Assembly (NCBI GenBank): GCA_965238215.1
Contig: OZ250180.1
Coordinates: forward strand, 2,728,001-2,792,000
DNA: 64,000 nucleotides
Source of the DNA: JAPULR01 sp965238215
GTDB lineage: Bacteria > Chloroflexota > Dehalococcoidia > Lucifugimonadales > GCA-2712585
Reading direction: 5' to 3'
Numbering within the stretch: the first letter of the stretch is position 1; every line of letters starts with the position of its first letter. The notes under the pieces were generated by a model. It saw only the letters and a list, made by a program, of their open reading frames with translations. It did not search any database and had not been told where the DNA came from. Below, piece after piece: positions 8,882-18,275 of this stretch. Both the position numbers and the translations under genes were made by a program.

Positions 8882-9672
8882 ATGCCCTACTACCTGGACA
8901 ACGCATTCCTGCTCGACAACCCGTGGATCACCGTGGTTGGCTGCGGCGGCACCGGCGGCTTCGTCGCCGAGGGCCTCTGCCGCCTCTTCCAGGGGCGGGA
9001 GGCCACCATCGTCCTGGTCGACCACGACCGGGTGGAGCCCCACAACCTGCTGCGCCAGAATTTTTACCCTGGCGACGTGGGACAGTTCAAAAGCAAGGCT
9101 CTGGCCGACCGGCTGGCAAGGGCCTACCGGTGGGCTACTCGGTCTACCCCTTCCGGGATGAGGACTCCCGCCCCAACGAACACCGCTACCCCGGCCTCCC
9201 CGCCTACGGCGACAGCCTGATCACCGGCTGCGCCGACAACGCCGCCGCACGTAGGGCCATGGCGGAGTGCCTGCCGGGTGACCCGCGACGACGGCTCATC
9301 GACGCGGGCAACGACACCAACTGGGGACAGGTGCTGGTGGGCAACGCTCCCGAGCAGGTGACTCTGGAGGAGCCTCCCTTCACCGGGGACACCTGCCACC
9401 TGGCGCCCGCGCCCACGCTCCAGCGCCCCGACCTGCTGATGGCGGTGTCCACCAGGCCCCCGGACGTGGACTGCGCGGCCGCCCTCGACCTCACCGACCA
9501 GGACCCCACCATCAACCAAATGATGGCCTCGCTGGTGCTCCAGGTGGTCCGCCGCATGGTGGCGGGAACCTGCCCCTTCATGGCCCTCTACCTGGACATG
9601 GAGCAGGGCACGGTCACCCCGTCCTACGTCACCCCGGAGGGGGTGGAGCGGGCGTTGAACGCCGACTCCTAG
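8882..9672 (+). pseudogene. PRTRC-type ThiF/E1-like protein, single frameshift
   Basis: An E1-like adenylating enzyme split over two frames. The first frame (ATG 8882, after AAGGAGG) gives the nucleotide-binding loop VVGCGGTGG, then LVDHDRVEPHNLLRQNF. The second frame, from about 9130 to 9672, gives GYSVYPFRDED, LITGCADNAAARRAM and a normal C-terminus. The break fits loss of one G near 9128-9131 (CGGTGGGC where CGGGTGGGC would restore the frame). The repaired product would be 263 aa, normal for PRTRC ThiF proteins. There is no slippery heptamer, so a mutation or an assembly error is more likely than programmed shifting. The JAB-like remnant lies just upstream. Confidence 0.78.
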
Positions 9673-9732
9673 TGATCGGCGCACGTGAACACAGACAGAG
9701 AAGAAACGAAGGAAATAAGGAGAGGAGAAACC

Positions 9733-10128
9733 ATGAGTGACGAAAAGGGAACCGCCACGACCACAACAATGTGGCAGGACAACCACGGCGGGATCCGCAG
9801 GCACAAGCTGATGACGAAGGAGCTGGGAGAGAAGATCCCCGCCCTCTACGCCAACGAGAACGTGGACGACTACGACGCCGTCCTCGCCCCCGCCAAGCTG
9901 TTCAGCCCCTACACCGGCTGGCGCTGGTACATCACCGAGTGGGAAGCCGAGACCGGGCTGTGCTTCGGCCTCGTCGAGGGGTTCGAGACCGAGCTGGGCT
10001 ATTTCGACCTTACAGAACTGGCGGAGGTAACCGTGTTCGGCAAGGTCCCCGCCGTGGAGCGGGACCTGTACTGGGAGCCGCAGACCCTCGGCGAGATCAG
10101 GAGACAATCGTCGGGGATAGCGGCCTAG
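9733..10128 (+). CDS. DUF2958 family protein
   Basis: A 131-aa acidic protein with the DUF2958 hallmarks: KIPALYANENVDDYDAVLAP, FSPYTGWRWYITEW and a C-terminal GYFDLTELAEV segment. The ATG at 9733 follows a purine-rich AGGAGAGGAG site. DUF2958 genes are typical of integrative elements and plasmids and are often found beside ThiF/JAB (PRTRC) genes, which fits the two genes upstream. Its biochemical role is not known. Spacing and direction suggest one operon with the ThiF-like gene and the next ORF. Confidence 0.8.
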   Translation: MSDEKGTATTTTMWQDNHGGIRRHKLMTKELGEKIPALYANENVDDYDAVLAPAKLFSPYTGWRWYITEWEAETGLCFGLVEGFETELGYFDLTELAEVTVFGKVPAVERDLYWEPQTLGEIRRQSSGIAA

Positions 10129-10179
10129 TGAACGGCAGTAACCGACGCGGTCAGAGATGAATCAAAGAAAGGAGACACC

Positions 10180-10665
10180 ATGCCTGACGAGAACGGAAAG
10201 GAAGCAACCCGCTCGGACGCACCGAGCTCAGACGACAGTCTCTTCGGCGGTCCGGCGGACGACGCGGCTGCTGCGGTTGCGGACGAGCAGGACGCCAGTA
10301 AAGAGATCGCACAGGACCCACAGGGTTCCGATGACGCCGGGGACGAGGGCGGTGCGCCGGAGGACCTCAAGGTGGTCGTGTCCATCAAAGATGGCAGGGC
10401 CACCATCGGGGTACAGGGGGCCTCGTCGGACCCGCACATCGAGTCGTTCGACGACCCGGACCTGTCCAGGCTGACGCAGGAGGCCCTGGCTGTGGTGGAA
10501 AGGGCGAGAGCCAAGTGGGAGGACGAACCCAAGTATCCCGCTCACGTCAGACCCGCTCCCCCGGCCAGACGCCGGGCCCGGCGTGAACAGGGGACGGCGC
10601 AGGCGGGGGCCGCCGAGGGAGGGGTGGACGAGCAGCAGCAACCCGAGACGCTGAGGCTGTTCTAG
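10180..10665 (+). CDS. Acidic hypothetical protein of the PRTRC-like cassette
   Basis: A 161-aa protein with a strong GAAAGGAG site before ATG 10180. The N-terminal 65 residues are acidic and low in complexity (Asp/Ala/Ser). The middle holds a short folded-looking segment (LKVVVSIKDGRATIGVQGAS). The C-terminus is Arg/Pro-rich, then Glu/Gln-rich, ending in LRLF. I do not recognise a family with confidence. Its place after DUF2958 suggests that it belongs to the same mobile cassette. It could be a cassette-specific accessory protein; no enzyme motif is visible. Confidence 0.6.
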   Translation: MPDENGKEATRSDAPSSDDSLFGGPADDAAAAVADEQDASKEIAQDPQGSDDAGDEGGAPEDLKVVVSIKDGRATIGVQGASSDPHIESFDDPDLSRLTQEALAVVERARAKWEDEPKYPAHVRPAPPARRRARREQGTAQAGAAEGGVDEQQQPETLRLF

Positions 10666-10761
10666 GGGCCGAGTTCGAGGCCGATGAGCCGGTCGGCGCG
10701 GGACGCTGACCGCAGTAACAGAGGGAGGGCGTCGCAACGGCGACGGCTTCCCCCTGCTCAG

Positions 10762-11278
10762 CCATGTATGCAGCCTTTCTTGCGTTCAGGCCGTTTGTGC
10801 GCCCATGTATGAGGCCTCTTTTGCGTTTCCGGCCCTGCGGGGTCGCGGGCCGCTTCACCGGCGCGCCGCCTCATTCGGTGAACAGGTGGCCGAGTCCCAG
10901 GCTGTCGGCCAGGTCGTGAAGCGCCTTCAGATGCCTGTAATTGGGCCGCACCCCCCGCTTCCACCAGCGCCTTATGGTGATGGGATCGATCCCGATGCGA
11001 CGGGCGATCTCCGCCCACGACAGACCGGACCCGTGCTTGAACCACACCAGACGCTGCGGGAAGTCGTCGGGGAGGGCGTAGATTCTTCTGCTGTAGTAAT
11101 TGCGCTGTCTCGGCATTGTCCCGGTCCTTCAACAGGACGCATCACTACTCACTCCGCCAGACCGGGGTCCGCGCATCGGATGGAACGAGAGGCTATAGCT
11201 CCCACCGACAATCCGCTCCACCGATTGAGAGAGTCAGTTCCAGGCGAGGCCGCTGCCCCGCCCGGACTTCCATGTATG
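10762..11278. repeat. Three copies of a CCATGTATG element
   Basis: CCATGTATG followed by a GC-rich start and a CTTT-like stretch occurs at 10762, 10803 and 11270. The first two lie about 41 bp apart and share further similarity, so they look like an imperfect tandem pair. They flank the small HTH gene on both sides and could be binding sites, but nothing else supports this. Confidence 0.35.
10871..11116 (-). CDS. Small HTH (XRE-like) DNA-binding protein
   Basis: An 81-aa protein with a clear helix-turn-helix: LSWAEIARRIGIDPITIRRW at about residues 32-51. The N-terminus is basic (MPRQRNYYSRRIYALPDDFP), and the C-terminus reads ALHDLADSLGLGHLFTE. It lies just downstream of the giant surface-protein gene on the same strand. 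A close paralog, broken by an amber codon, lies at 25799-26047 next to the second giant gene. This pairing suggests that these HTH proteins regulate the giant genes, perhaps through the TTTGTAC arrays (inference). Confidence 0.78.
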   Translation of the reverse strand: MPRQRNYYSRRIYALPDDFPQRLVWFKHGSGLSWAEIARRIGIDPITIRRWWKRGVRPNYRHLKALHDLADSLGLGHLFTE

Positions 11279-11319
11279 CGGGCTTTCTAGTTGCCCCCAA
11301 CCTCCCGCCAGCGGCTGAG

Positions 11320-14300
11320 CTACCCGCCCGGACCGCTCACGGTCAGCTCCAGCCGTTTGGACAGCATCCTGCCATCGTCGGTGCAGATGGCCCCGTCGGC
11401 CTCGCAGTCCGTGGTGGCGGGCAGCACGATTGTTACCGGGCCGGTGCCGTCCGGCGCGACGTGGATCTCCCAGCGCACGCTCTTCCCCTTCTCCAGCCGC
11501 CGGGCCTTCACCACCTCGCCCCCCGTAACAGTAAAGGCGTTGTCGCGAAGGGTCTTGTAGCTGAAGCCGGCTGCTGGCTCCTCGCTGAAGCGCACCTCGA
11601 AGGTGAACGCGGAGTTCCCGTCATGGTTCGCGGGTACGTCGTGGGTGCTGGCGGTCAGTTGGACCGCAGCGGGTGTGTGGTTGGTCACGCTCTGCCCGCT
11701 GAAGGATGCCGCGGCGTTGCCCGCAAGGTCCTTCAGCCTGGACGCTGAATCGCCTGGAGGGGCGGTGTAGTCCACGGTGACCGTGTCCCCCGCCGCCACC
11801 GCCGTCACCAATGTGAGGGTCATCGCGCTGCCGGACGCCGTCACGGCATCCACTCCCCGGCTGCCTCCCGCCACGGTCACCGCGAAGGCCGACGTGTGAG
11901 GGATCGTGTCAGTGTCCAGGGGCTCGTCGAAGGTGAGGGTCAGCGTGGCCCCGTCCACCGAGGCCGACGAAAGCTCGGGAGGGGTGGTCTCAGCCGGCGT
12001 GGCGGCGACCTCGCCGGAGGGACCGCTATCGGCGTCGTCCGTGGTCGCGACGACCCGCACGGCATACTCCGTTCCGTCGGTCAGGCCGGCGACGATGTGA
12101 GATGTGCCGGTGACGTCCGATGTCGTGACGTCGTTCTGGTCTGCCCAGTCGTCGCCCGACTCCTTCCACTGGACGGTATATCCGGTGGGAGCGGGGCCGG
12201 ATTTAGGGGCGTTCCAGGAGGCCAGGAGTTTTCCGCTCTCGTGCCGCGTCACCTGCAGGCCCGTCGGCGAGCCGAGAATGGCTTCTTCTAATTCGGAGGT
12301 TCTTTCCGATTGGGTTGGTTCAAGGGATTGGGCCGGTGCGGTGTTGTTGGTCACCGCCTGCCCGATGAAGGATTCCACGGCGTTGCCCGACGTGTCCTGC
12401 ACCCTGACCGCCTCCTCATCCGTGGGGGCCGTGTAGTCCACGGTAACCACCTCTCCCGCGACGACCGCCGGAGACAGGAGCAGTAGCACGCTGGACTGGC
12501 CCACCCCGGCGCCCACCACCAAGCGGGACGCCCCGTTCACGTTCACCGCGAAGGCGGACGTGTCTGGCGCTTCGTCCGTGTCCAGCTCCTCGTCGTAGGC
12601 CAGCGTCAGGGACGAGCCGTCCACGGTGGCCGACAGGAGCTGCGGAGCCGTCTCGTCGCTCTCTACCGCCGGGACGAATATCGCCCCGCCGCCCTGGTGC
12701 CCAATCGCCGCATCCAGCATGTTTGCCACGTCGCGGATCGAGCCGCCGTTCAGCGCCAGGGTGTCCGGATCAACCAGCAAGGAGCTGTGCTCCCCGTCCT
12801 CGGCGGTGAGCGTGTAACCGAAGACCAGTTGAAGCGTCCCGCTGCCCCTCAGGTACAGCGCCTGCTTTGCGTCGGTCCCGCTGAGCAGGATTTCCATCGA
12901 CGGGACGCCTCCGCTGGTGTCAACCTGCACGGGCCGGTTGAAGGTGAAGGTTACTTCCACGGCCTCCCCCGGGCCGAAGACGCCGTCCTCTCCAGGGTCG
13001 TTGAAGGTGGGCACGCCGGTTATGGACACCGCCTCGACCTGCTGACCGGACTCAGGGCCCCAATATAATTCGTGTCCCAGGATGGCCGGTTTGCCGGTCG
13101 ACACGCTGGTTATGTAGCTGCCCACCGGGTCCTGGCCCGGCGTCGCATCCCAGATCTCCGTGGACAGCGATTCGTAATAGACGTCAATTCTGGAGTAGGG
13201 TGCATCGCGGCGGTCCTCCACCGTGGCGGTAAACACCGTGCTGGTGGTGCCGGCGCCGCTGGTGTAAAAGGCCTTTGCCGTGGGGGCGGCGAACCAGCCA
13301 TACCGTAAATGCACATGCGGGGGGTGGTTCACAGAAGAAGGCGTGAAGTCCACGTTGACCGCTTCACTCCACGTCACCGTCACCGTCACCGTCTCTCCCA
13401 CGTCGTATTTCCCGTTGGCTCCCGGGGGGGCGCTGATTTCCATACCGGTAACGTAGGGGCCCTCGGAGTTCTGAATGCACCGTATGCCCACGTCCTCTGC
13501 GTGTTTGCAGTTATGCACTCCCCAGCCCCTGTGCCTACACTCCGCGAGTGCCGACTGACCGCCCGAACAGCGCACGTCATCCAGCACGATAGCCTGGTCG
13601 CTGGTTCCCGGCGGGAAGAAGGAGTTCCTGAACCGGTCCCAGTCCTCCACCGAACCGCCGACGAAGCCCAGCTGCCGGCATGACACGTCGGCTTCTTCAT
13701 CGGTCCAGTAGTCGTCGCAGATGGTGCACCATTCTCCGTCGTAGAACACCTCCAAGCGCCCCTCGGAAGGGTTGTCATTGTTGCCCGGGTCGGTTTTGGC
13801 GCCGTCCACCAGGCGCAGGTTTCCCGTGTTGTCGATAACCGCCACCCGCCGATCCTTGGTAAGCAGGTTATATTCCCCGCCGGCCGAGGTGTGGGTCAGG
13901 GTCGCGTGGTCGTCGTCGATGTCATCGTCATGGGCCGCCGTCACCCTCACCGTCTGGAGGATGTTCCAGTTGGCCGCCGTGAAGGTCAGCGCGGGCCTGC
14001 TGAGGGTGAGATCGGTGCCGGCGTACCCGGTGATGGTCACCGTCACGGCGACCGTGGGCTCGGTGGCCAGCCCGACGCCGTAGTCCGCGCTGTCGCTCTC
14101 CTCCACCGTCATGGGCAGGGGATTGAGCACGATTCCCAGCGGGTCATCGTCGTTTACGGTCACCTCCAGCGCTCTTTCGACGTTGTCGTATTCCGCGCCG
14201 GCGGCGGTGTGGGTCAGCGTCTCGTTGTCGTTGACGCCGTCATCGTCATGGTCAGCCGCCACCGTCACCGTCTGGGGCGTGTTCCAGTTGGCCGTCGTGA

Positions 14301-17300
14301 ATGTTAGCGTATTGTTGCTCAGCGTGGGCCCGCTGAGGGTCAGGTCCGTGCCCGAGTGCCCGGTGATGGTCACCGTCACGTCGACCGTGGGCTCGGTGGC
14401 CAGGCTGACGGTGTAGTTCGCGCTGTCGCTCTCCTCCATCGTCAGGTCCAGGGGACTGAACACAATATCCGCCGTGTCGTCGTCGTTGATGTTCACGGTG
14501 AGCTCGTTCATGGCGGGCGCGCTGACCCGCGGGTCCGGCATGGTCCCAAAGCCCAGCTTCACGCTCTCGCCGTCGTCGTCAATAAGGTCCTGGGTCGCCT
14601 CGAAGTCGAAGGTCTTGGAAGTATCCCCCCCATCGGTGAAGGTGACGCTGGGCGGCACGCCCTCGTAGTCGGCGGCGCTTGCCGTGCCCTGGAGTGTGGT
14701 GGTGACGGGAATGATGATCGTGCGCTCCGGGTCCGCGCTCACGGTCACGGTCACCTGCTGCGTCGCGCCCTCGTCAACGGTGTGGGTCGTCTGGCCGAAC
14801 GTCACCGTCACCGTGGGGTCGTCGTCGTCGCCGATGTTGAGCGTCGTCTCGGTCCTGGTCCCCTCGCTCACCCTGGCGGGCAGGCTTGACCCGAAGCTCA
14901 ACTTCACGCTCTCATCGTCATCGTCTTCCTCGTCCTCCGTCGCCATGAAGGCAACGGTCTTCTCGGTATCGCCATCGTTGAAGGTCACGCTGACCGGCAC
15001 GGAGTAGTCAGCGGTAGTTGCGCCGCTCTGGCCGGTGGAGGTGATGGAGATGGTCACCGTGCGCTCGGGGTCCGCGCTCAGGCGGATGGTCACGTTGACC
15101 GTCTCCCCCTCGCCCACGCCTTGGGAATCCTGCCCGAACATCACCGTCACGAAGGGGTCGTCGTCGTCGGTGATGGCCACCGTTGCCTCCGCATGGATCC
15201 CGGCGTTGACCCGCTCGTCCGGCATCGTCCCGAACTCCAGCAGCACGCTCTCGTCGTCGTCATCCACCGTGTCCTGGGTCGCGCTGATGGTGAAGGGCTT
15301 GGACATCTCCCCCGCGTTGAAGGTCACGCTGGAGGGCACGCCCGAGTAGTCGGCGGACGAGGCCCCGCCCTGGTCAGCCTTTTCTATCGGGATGATGATC
15401 GTGCGCTCAGGGTCGGCGCTCAGGGTCACCGTCACCGTCTGCGTACCGCCCTCGGCGACGGTGTAGCTGCTCTGGTCGTACATCACCGTCACGAAGGGGT
15501 CGTCGTCGTCGGTGATGCTCACCGTTGCCTCGCCTATGGCGCCCGCGCTCACCCGCGCGTCCGGCATCGTCCCGAACTCCAGCAGCACGCTCTCGTCGTC
15601 GTCATCCACCGTGTCCTGGGTGGCCGTGAAGGTGAAGGGCTTGGACATCTCGCCCGCGTTGAAGGTCACGCTGGAGGGCACGCCCGAGTAGTCGGCGGAG
15701 TCGGCCCCGCCCTGGTCAGTCTTTTCTATCGGGATGATGATCGTGCGCTCGGGGTCGGCGCTCAGGGTGACCGTCACCGTCTGCGTACCGCCCTCGGCGA
15801 CGGTGTAGCTGCTCTGGCCGTACATTACCGTCACGACGGGGTCGTCATCGTCAGCGATGTTGACGGTGGTCTCGTCCCTCGTCCCCGCGCTCACCCATAC
15901 GTCCGGCATGGTCCCGAATCCCAGCTTAACGCTCTCGTCGTCGTCATCCACCGTGTCCTGGGCGGCCGTGAAGCTGAAGGTCTTGGAGGTTTCCCCGGCG
16001 TTGAACGTCACGCTGGACGGTGTGGAATAGTCGGTGGAGGTCGCGCCGCCCTCGTCCGTTGTCGTGATGGGGATAGTGACGGTGCGCCGTGGATCGCCGT
16101 TCAGCTCTACGGTGACGGCCTGCGTACCGCCCTCGGCGACGGTGTACGAATCTTCGGTGAACTGCACCGTGACCTCCGGGGCGACCAGCACCGACATTTG
16201 CAGAAGAATCCCTCTCGCAAGCTGTAAGCCGTGTGACAGGAGGCGCCAAGGGAGGAGCGCGCGGGCTTCGTCGCAGGAGATTTTGCCGGGAATTGCGGCA
16301 GCTTCCTCCGGGCTATTGTTGCAACGTTCGACCACGTCGTCGTACGCGTAGGTCAATGCTTCGAAGTCCACCGACCAGCCTTCGTCGCTGCCCTGGTCCA
16401 GCGGAGCCGGGCCCAACTCCTGATCCGGATCCTCCAACCGCTCAAAAAAGCCTAAATCCCCAAGAACGCTATCTCCACCCCACATGGCCCAGGCGCCAAC
16501 GGCGATGTCTCCATCATCGCTGGGGGTCGTCTTCGAGACGACAATCCAGTACCTGGCGCCGGGCTCGAGAAGCACACCGTCGGGGTGGGTGAGCTCCTCG
16601 AAAGAATCAACCGCATTGTCGATATTCAGGATTGGGAGAGCAGCCGCAAGCGGCTCAGCCGCCGGCTTACCGGCGTCGTCGGCATGCACCGCCCACGTCC
16701 CGTCCGCGGTTCCTCCATGCACGTAGAGCAAGAGGCGCGCTCCCACCAGCAGGTAGCCGCGCGGGTCGGGTCCGGTCGTGAACCCCTGCGCGTACAGGTG
16801 CGTGACGGGGTAACTAATCACGAAGTTGAAGCCCTCCTCATCCATGTGAGCGAAGCCCGCGTTGGACACCACCGGTCCCCACAGCACCGGATGCTGCGTG
16901 GTCATCTGGGCGGTCAGGCCCGTACCGGTTCCGCGATCAAAGGTGACCTTCGCTTTGAGCCACATGCCCAGGTCGCCCGTCGAGGGTGTGTACGAGATCG
17001 ACGCGCCCCCTTCCGACGCGGGGATGTCGCTGTAGCCGCCGTACTCGGTGGCCGAACGCTGCCACTGCCACGCCTCGTTGCTGATGCCCACGTCACTCCA
17101 TGCGCCCCTAACAGTAGTGATGTAGACTTGCGCGCTCACCCTGACGCCGACCTGCGCCAACCCCACGACGACTCCCCCGGAGTCGCGGCCTTCAGTGATC
17201 CTCACAGTCTTCACCGGCAGCCGCCCCAGGTTTACCCCGGCCGGCAGCGGGGAGCCGATCGAGAGCCGCACGGCCTCATCTTCGTCGTCGTCGCTGTCTT

Positions 17301-18072
17301 GAACCGCCATTAACCGGATCTGCTTGCGGGTCTCGTAGCAAGTGTATTCTTCGTTGGTATGGTAGGTGCACTGGTCCGCACCGAACGTCACGCTCGAAGG
17401 CACGCCCGAGTAGTCGTCCGAAGTGGCCCCGCCCAGGCCGACCGCCGTGATCGGGATGACGATCTCGCGCTCGGGGTCTTCGCTGAGTCTCACATTAATC
17501 GTCGTCCTCCTTCCCTCGACTACGGTAGCTATGCCCACGTCGAACGAGACCGTCAGCGACGTTGGCCTGTCATCGTCCTTGATGGTCACCGACGTCGCGT
17601 CCCGAAAATAATCGGAGATGACGCCTGCCGGCAGGCCGGACCCGAAGGACAGAACGACTGTCTCCCCGTCGTCATCCACCGTGTCGTGGGTGGCGGTGAA
17701 GAGGATCGTCTTTGAGGTCTCCCCGCTGTTGAAGGTGACGTTCGTGGGCAACGCGCTGTAGTCCGCCGAACTCGCCCCGTCCGAGTCGAACTTGTCAATG
17801 GGAATGATCACCTGGCGCTGAGGGTCCCTGCTCAGCCTCACCTCCACCTCAACCTCGTTCTCCGCTACGTCAGGCGTCGATGGGTCGTCGCTCTCCGCCA
17901 CGGTGTAGGCCGTCTCGTAGAAGGACACCTGCACCCTAGGGCTCTGCGCATTGACCGGCGATGCGGTAAAGAGGACTGCCGCCAGGGCGGCGATCAGCAC
18001 CGCAAGGCCCACCAGGGCCGGGCGGGAGTGCGTTCTCTGAGTTGAGCGGGGGACCCTGCCTCTGATTGTCAT
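11320..18072 (-). CDS. Giant secreted Calx-beta / SRCR / FN3 surface protein (2250 aa)
   Basis: Signal peptide at 1-43 (cleavage after VNAQ). Approximate layout: two Calx-beta domains (48-290), an Ig-like stretch, a jelly-roll-like region (400-630), five more Calx-beta domains (634-1190) rich in DDDD calcium loops, two repeats starting TMEESDSANY and TVEESDSADY (1200-1415), an SRCR domain (about 1418-1531, with seven Cys including CDDYW and SCRQLGF), a wide beta-rich region, two SwmB-like repeats (1804-1910, 2031-2135) flanking one FN3 domain, and a C-terminal module (2137-2250). That module recurs in three other places in this window. No anchor or sorting motif is visible at the end. The likely role is Ca-dependent adhesion at the cell surface. 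Its ATG overlaps the stop of the 68-aa gene upstream (ATGA). Confidence 0.85.
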   Translation of the reverse strand: MTIRGRVPRSTQRTHSRPALVGLAVLIAALAAVLFTASPVNAQSPRVQVSFYETAYTVAESDDPSTPDVAENEVEVEVRLSRDPQRQVIIPIDKFDSDGASSADYSALPTNVTFNSGETSKTILFTATHDTVDDDGETVVLSFGSGLPAGVISDYFRDATSVTIKDDDRPTSLTVSFDVGIATVVEGRRTTINVRLSEDPEREIVIPITAVGLGGATSDDYSGVPSSVTFGADQCTYHTNEEYTCYETRKQIRLMAVQDSDDDEDEAVRLSIGSPLPAGVNLGRLPVKTVRITEGRDSGGVVVGLAQVGVRVSAQVYITTVRGAWSDVGISNEAWQWQRSATEYGGYSDIPASEGGASISYTPSTGDLGMWLKAKVTFDRGTGTGLTAQMTTQHPVLWGPVVSNAGFAHMDEEGFNFVISYPVTHLYAQGFTTGPDPRGYLLVGARLLLYVHGGTADGTWAVHADDAGKPAAEPLAAALPILNIDNAVDSFEELTHPDGVLLEPGARYWIVVSKTTPSDDGDIAVGAWAMWGGDSVLGDLGFFERLEDPDQELGPAPLDQGSDEGWSVDFEALTYAYDDVVERCNNSPEEAAAIPGKISCDEARALLPWRLLSHGLQLARGILLQMSVLVAPEVTVQFTEDSYTVAEGGTQAVTVELNGDPRRTVTIPITTTDEGGATSTDYSTPSSVTFNAGETSKTFSFTAAQDTVDDDDESVKLGFGTMPDVWVSAGTRDETTVNIADDDDPVVTVMYGQSSYTVAEGGTQTVTVTLSADPERTIIIPIEKTDQGGADSADYSGVPSSVTFNAGEMSKPFTFTATQDTVDDDDESVLLEFGTMPDARVSAGAIGEATVSITDDDDPFVTVMYDQSSYTVAEGGTQTVTVTLSADPERTIIIPIEKADQGGASSADYSGVPSSVTFNAGEMSKPFTISATQDTVDDDDESVLLEFGTMPDERVNAGIHAEATVAITDDDDPFVTVMFGQDSQGVGEGETVNVTIRLSADPERTVTISITSTGQSGATTADYSVPVSVTFNDGDTEKTVAFMATEDEEDDDDESVKLSFGSSLPARVSEGTRTETTLNIGDDDDPTVTVTFGQTTHTVDEGATQQVTVTVSADPERTIIIPVTTTLQGTASAADYEGVPPSVTFTDGGDTSKTFDFEATQDLIDDDGESVKLGFGTMPDPRVSAPAMNELTVNINDDDTADIVFSPLDLTMEESDSANYTVSLATEPTVDVTVTITGHSGTDLTLSGPTLSNNTLTFTTANWNTPQTVTVAADHDDDGVNDNETLTHTAAGAEYDNVERALEVTVNDDDPLGIVLNPLPMTVEESDSADYGVGLATEPTVAVTVTITGYAGTDLTLSRPALTFTAANWNILQTVRVTAAHDDDIDDDHATLTHTSAGGEYNLLTKDRRVAVIDNTGNLRLVDGAKTDPGNNDNPSEGRLEVFYDGEWCTICDDYWTDEEADVSCRQLGFVGGSVEDWDRFRNSFFPPGTSDQAIVLDDVRCSGGQSALAECRHRGWGVHNCKHAEDVGIRCIQNSEGPYVTGMEISAPPGANGKYDVGETVTVTVTWSEAVNVDFTPSSVNHPPHVHLRYGWFAAPTAKAFYTSGAGTTSTVFTATVEDRRDAPYSRIDVYYESLSTEIWDATPGQDPVGSYITSVSTGKPAILGHELYWGPESGQQVEAVSITGVPTFNDPGEDGVFGPGEAVEVTFTFNRPVQVDTSGGVPSMEILLSGTDAKQALYLRGSGTLQLVFGYTLTAEDGEHSSLLVDPDTLALNGGSIRDVANMLDAAIGHQGGGAIFVPAVESDETAPQLLSATVDGSSLTLAYDEELDTDEAPDTSAFAVNVNGASRLVVGAGVGQSSVLLLLSPAVVAGEVVTVDYTAPTDEEAVRVQDTSGNAVESFIGQAVTNNTAPAQSLEPTQSERTSELEEAILGSPTGLQVTRHESGKLLASWNAPKSGPAPTGYTVQWKESGDDWADQNDVTTSDVTGTSHIVAGLTDGTEYAVRVVATTDDADSGPSGEVAATPAETTPPELSSASVDGATLTLTFDEPLDTDTIPHTSAFAVTVAGGSRGVDAVTASGSAMTLTLVTAVAAGDTVTVDYTAPPGDSASRLKDLAGNAAASFSGQSVTNHTPAAVQLTASTHDVPANHDGNSAFTFEVRFSEEPAAGFSYKTLRDNAFTVTGGEVVKARRLEKGKSVRWEIHVAPDGTGPVTIVLPATTDCEADGAICTDDGRMLSKRLELTVSGPGG

Positions 18073-18275
18073 GGTTTCTCCTCGATGTTCTTGTCGGGGC
18101 TGGCCAGAGGCGGAGCCAGAGTGTGCTCATGGCTGGGAGTGTGGATGCCGTCCGTGCCCGGGCCGGAGGCGATGGTCACCGTCTCTACGGTGGGGATGGC
18201 GCTCTGGGCGTGGGCCACGGACACAAGGCCCAGGAACAGGGCCATGATTGCCAGTATTGGGAATAGTCTGCTCAC
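18069..18275 (-). CDS. 68-aa secreted protein coupled to the giant gene
   Basis: A short ORF with a textbook signal peptide (MSRLFPILAIMALFLGLVSV, cleavage after AHAQ), leaving about 44 residues beginning SAIPTVETVTIASGPGTDGI. Its TGA overlaps the ATG of the 2250-aa gene (ATGA), so the two are translationally coupled. The mature part resembles the first strand of many bacterial surface-protein repeats, so it may be a shortened relic of a surface protein, or a small exported leader protein needed for expression of the large one. No homolog is recognised. Confidence 0.65.
   Translation of the reverse strand: MSRLFPILAIMALFLGLVSVAHAQSAIPTVETVTIASGPGTDGIHTPSHEHTLAPPLASPDKNIEEKP

Noticed and set aside
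9120..9140. Programmed frameshift in the ThiF-like gene
   Set aside because: No slippery heptamer, no internal Shine-Dalgarno at the right distance and no evident downstream hairpin; a one-base loss explains it.
11320..18072. Several long plus-strand ORFs opposite the giant gene (for example 15121-16227)
   Set aside because: Their sequences (Val/Gly/Arg/His-rich) are mirror readings of the Asp-rich Calx-beta repeats and carry no domain.
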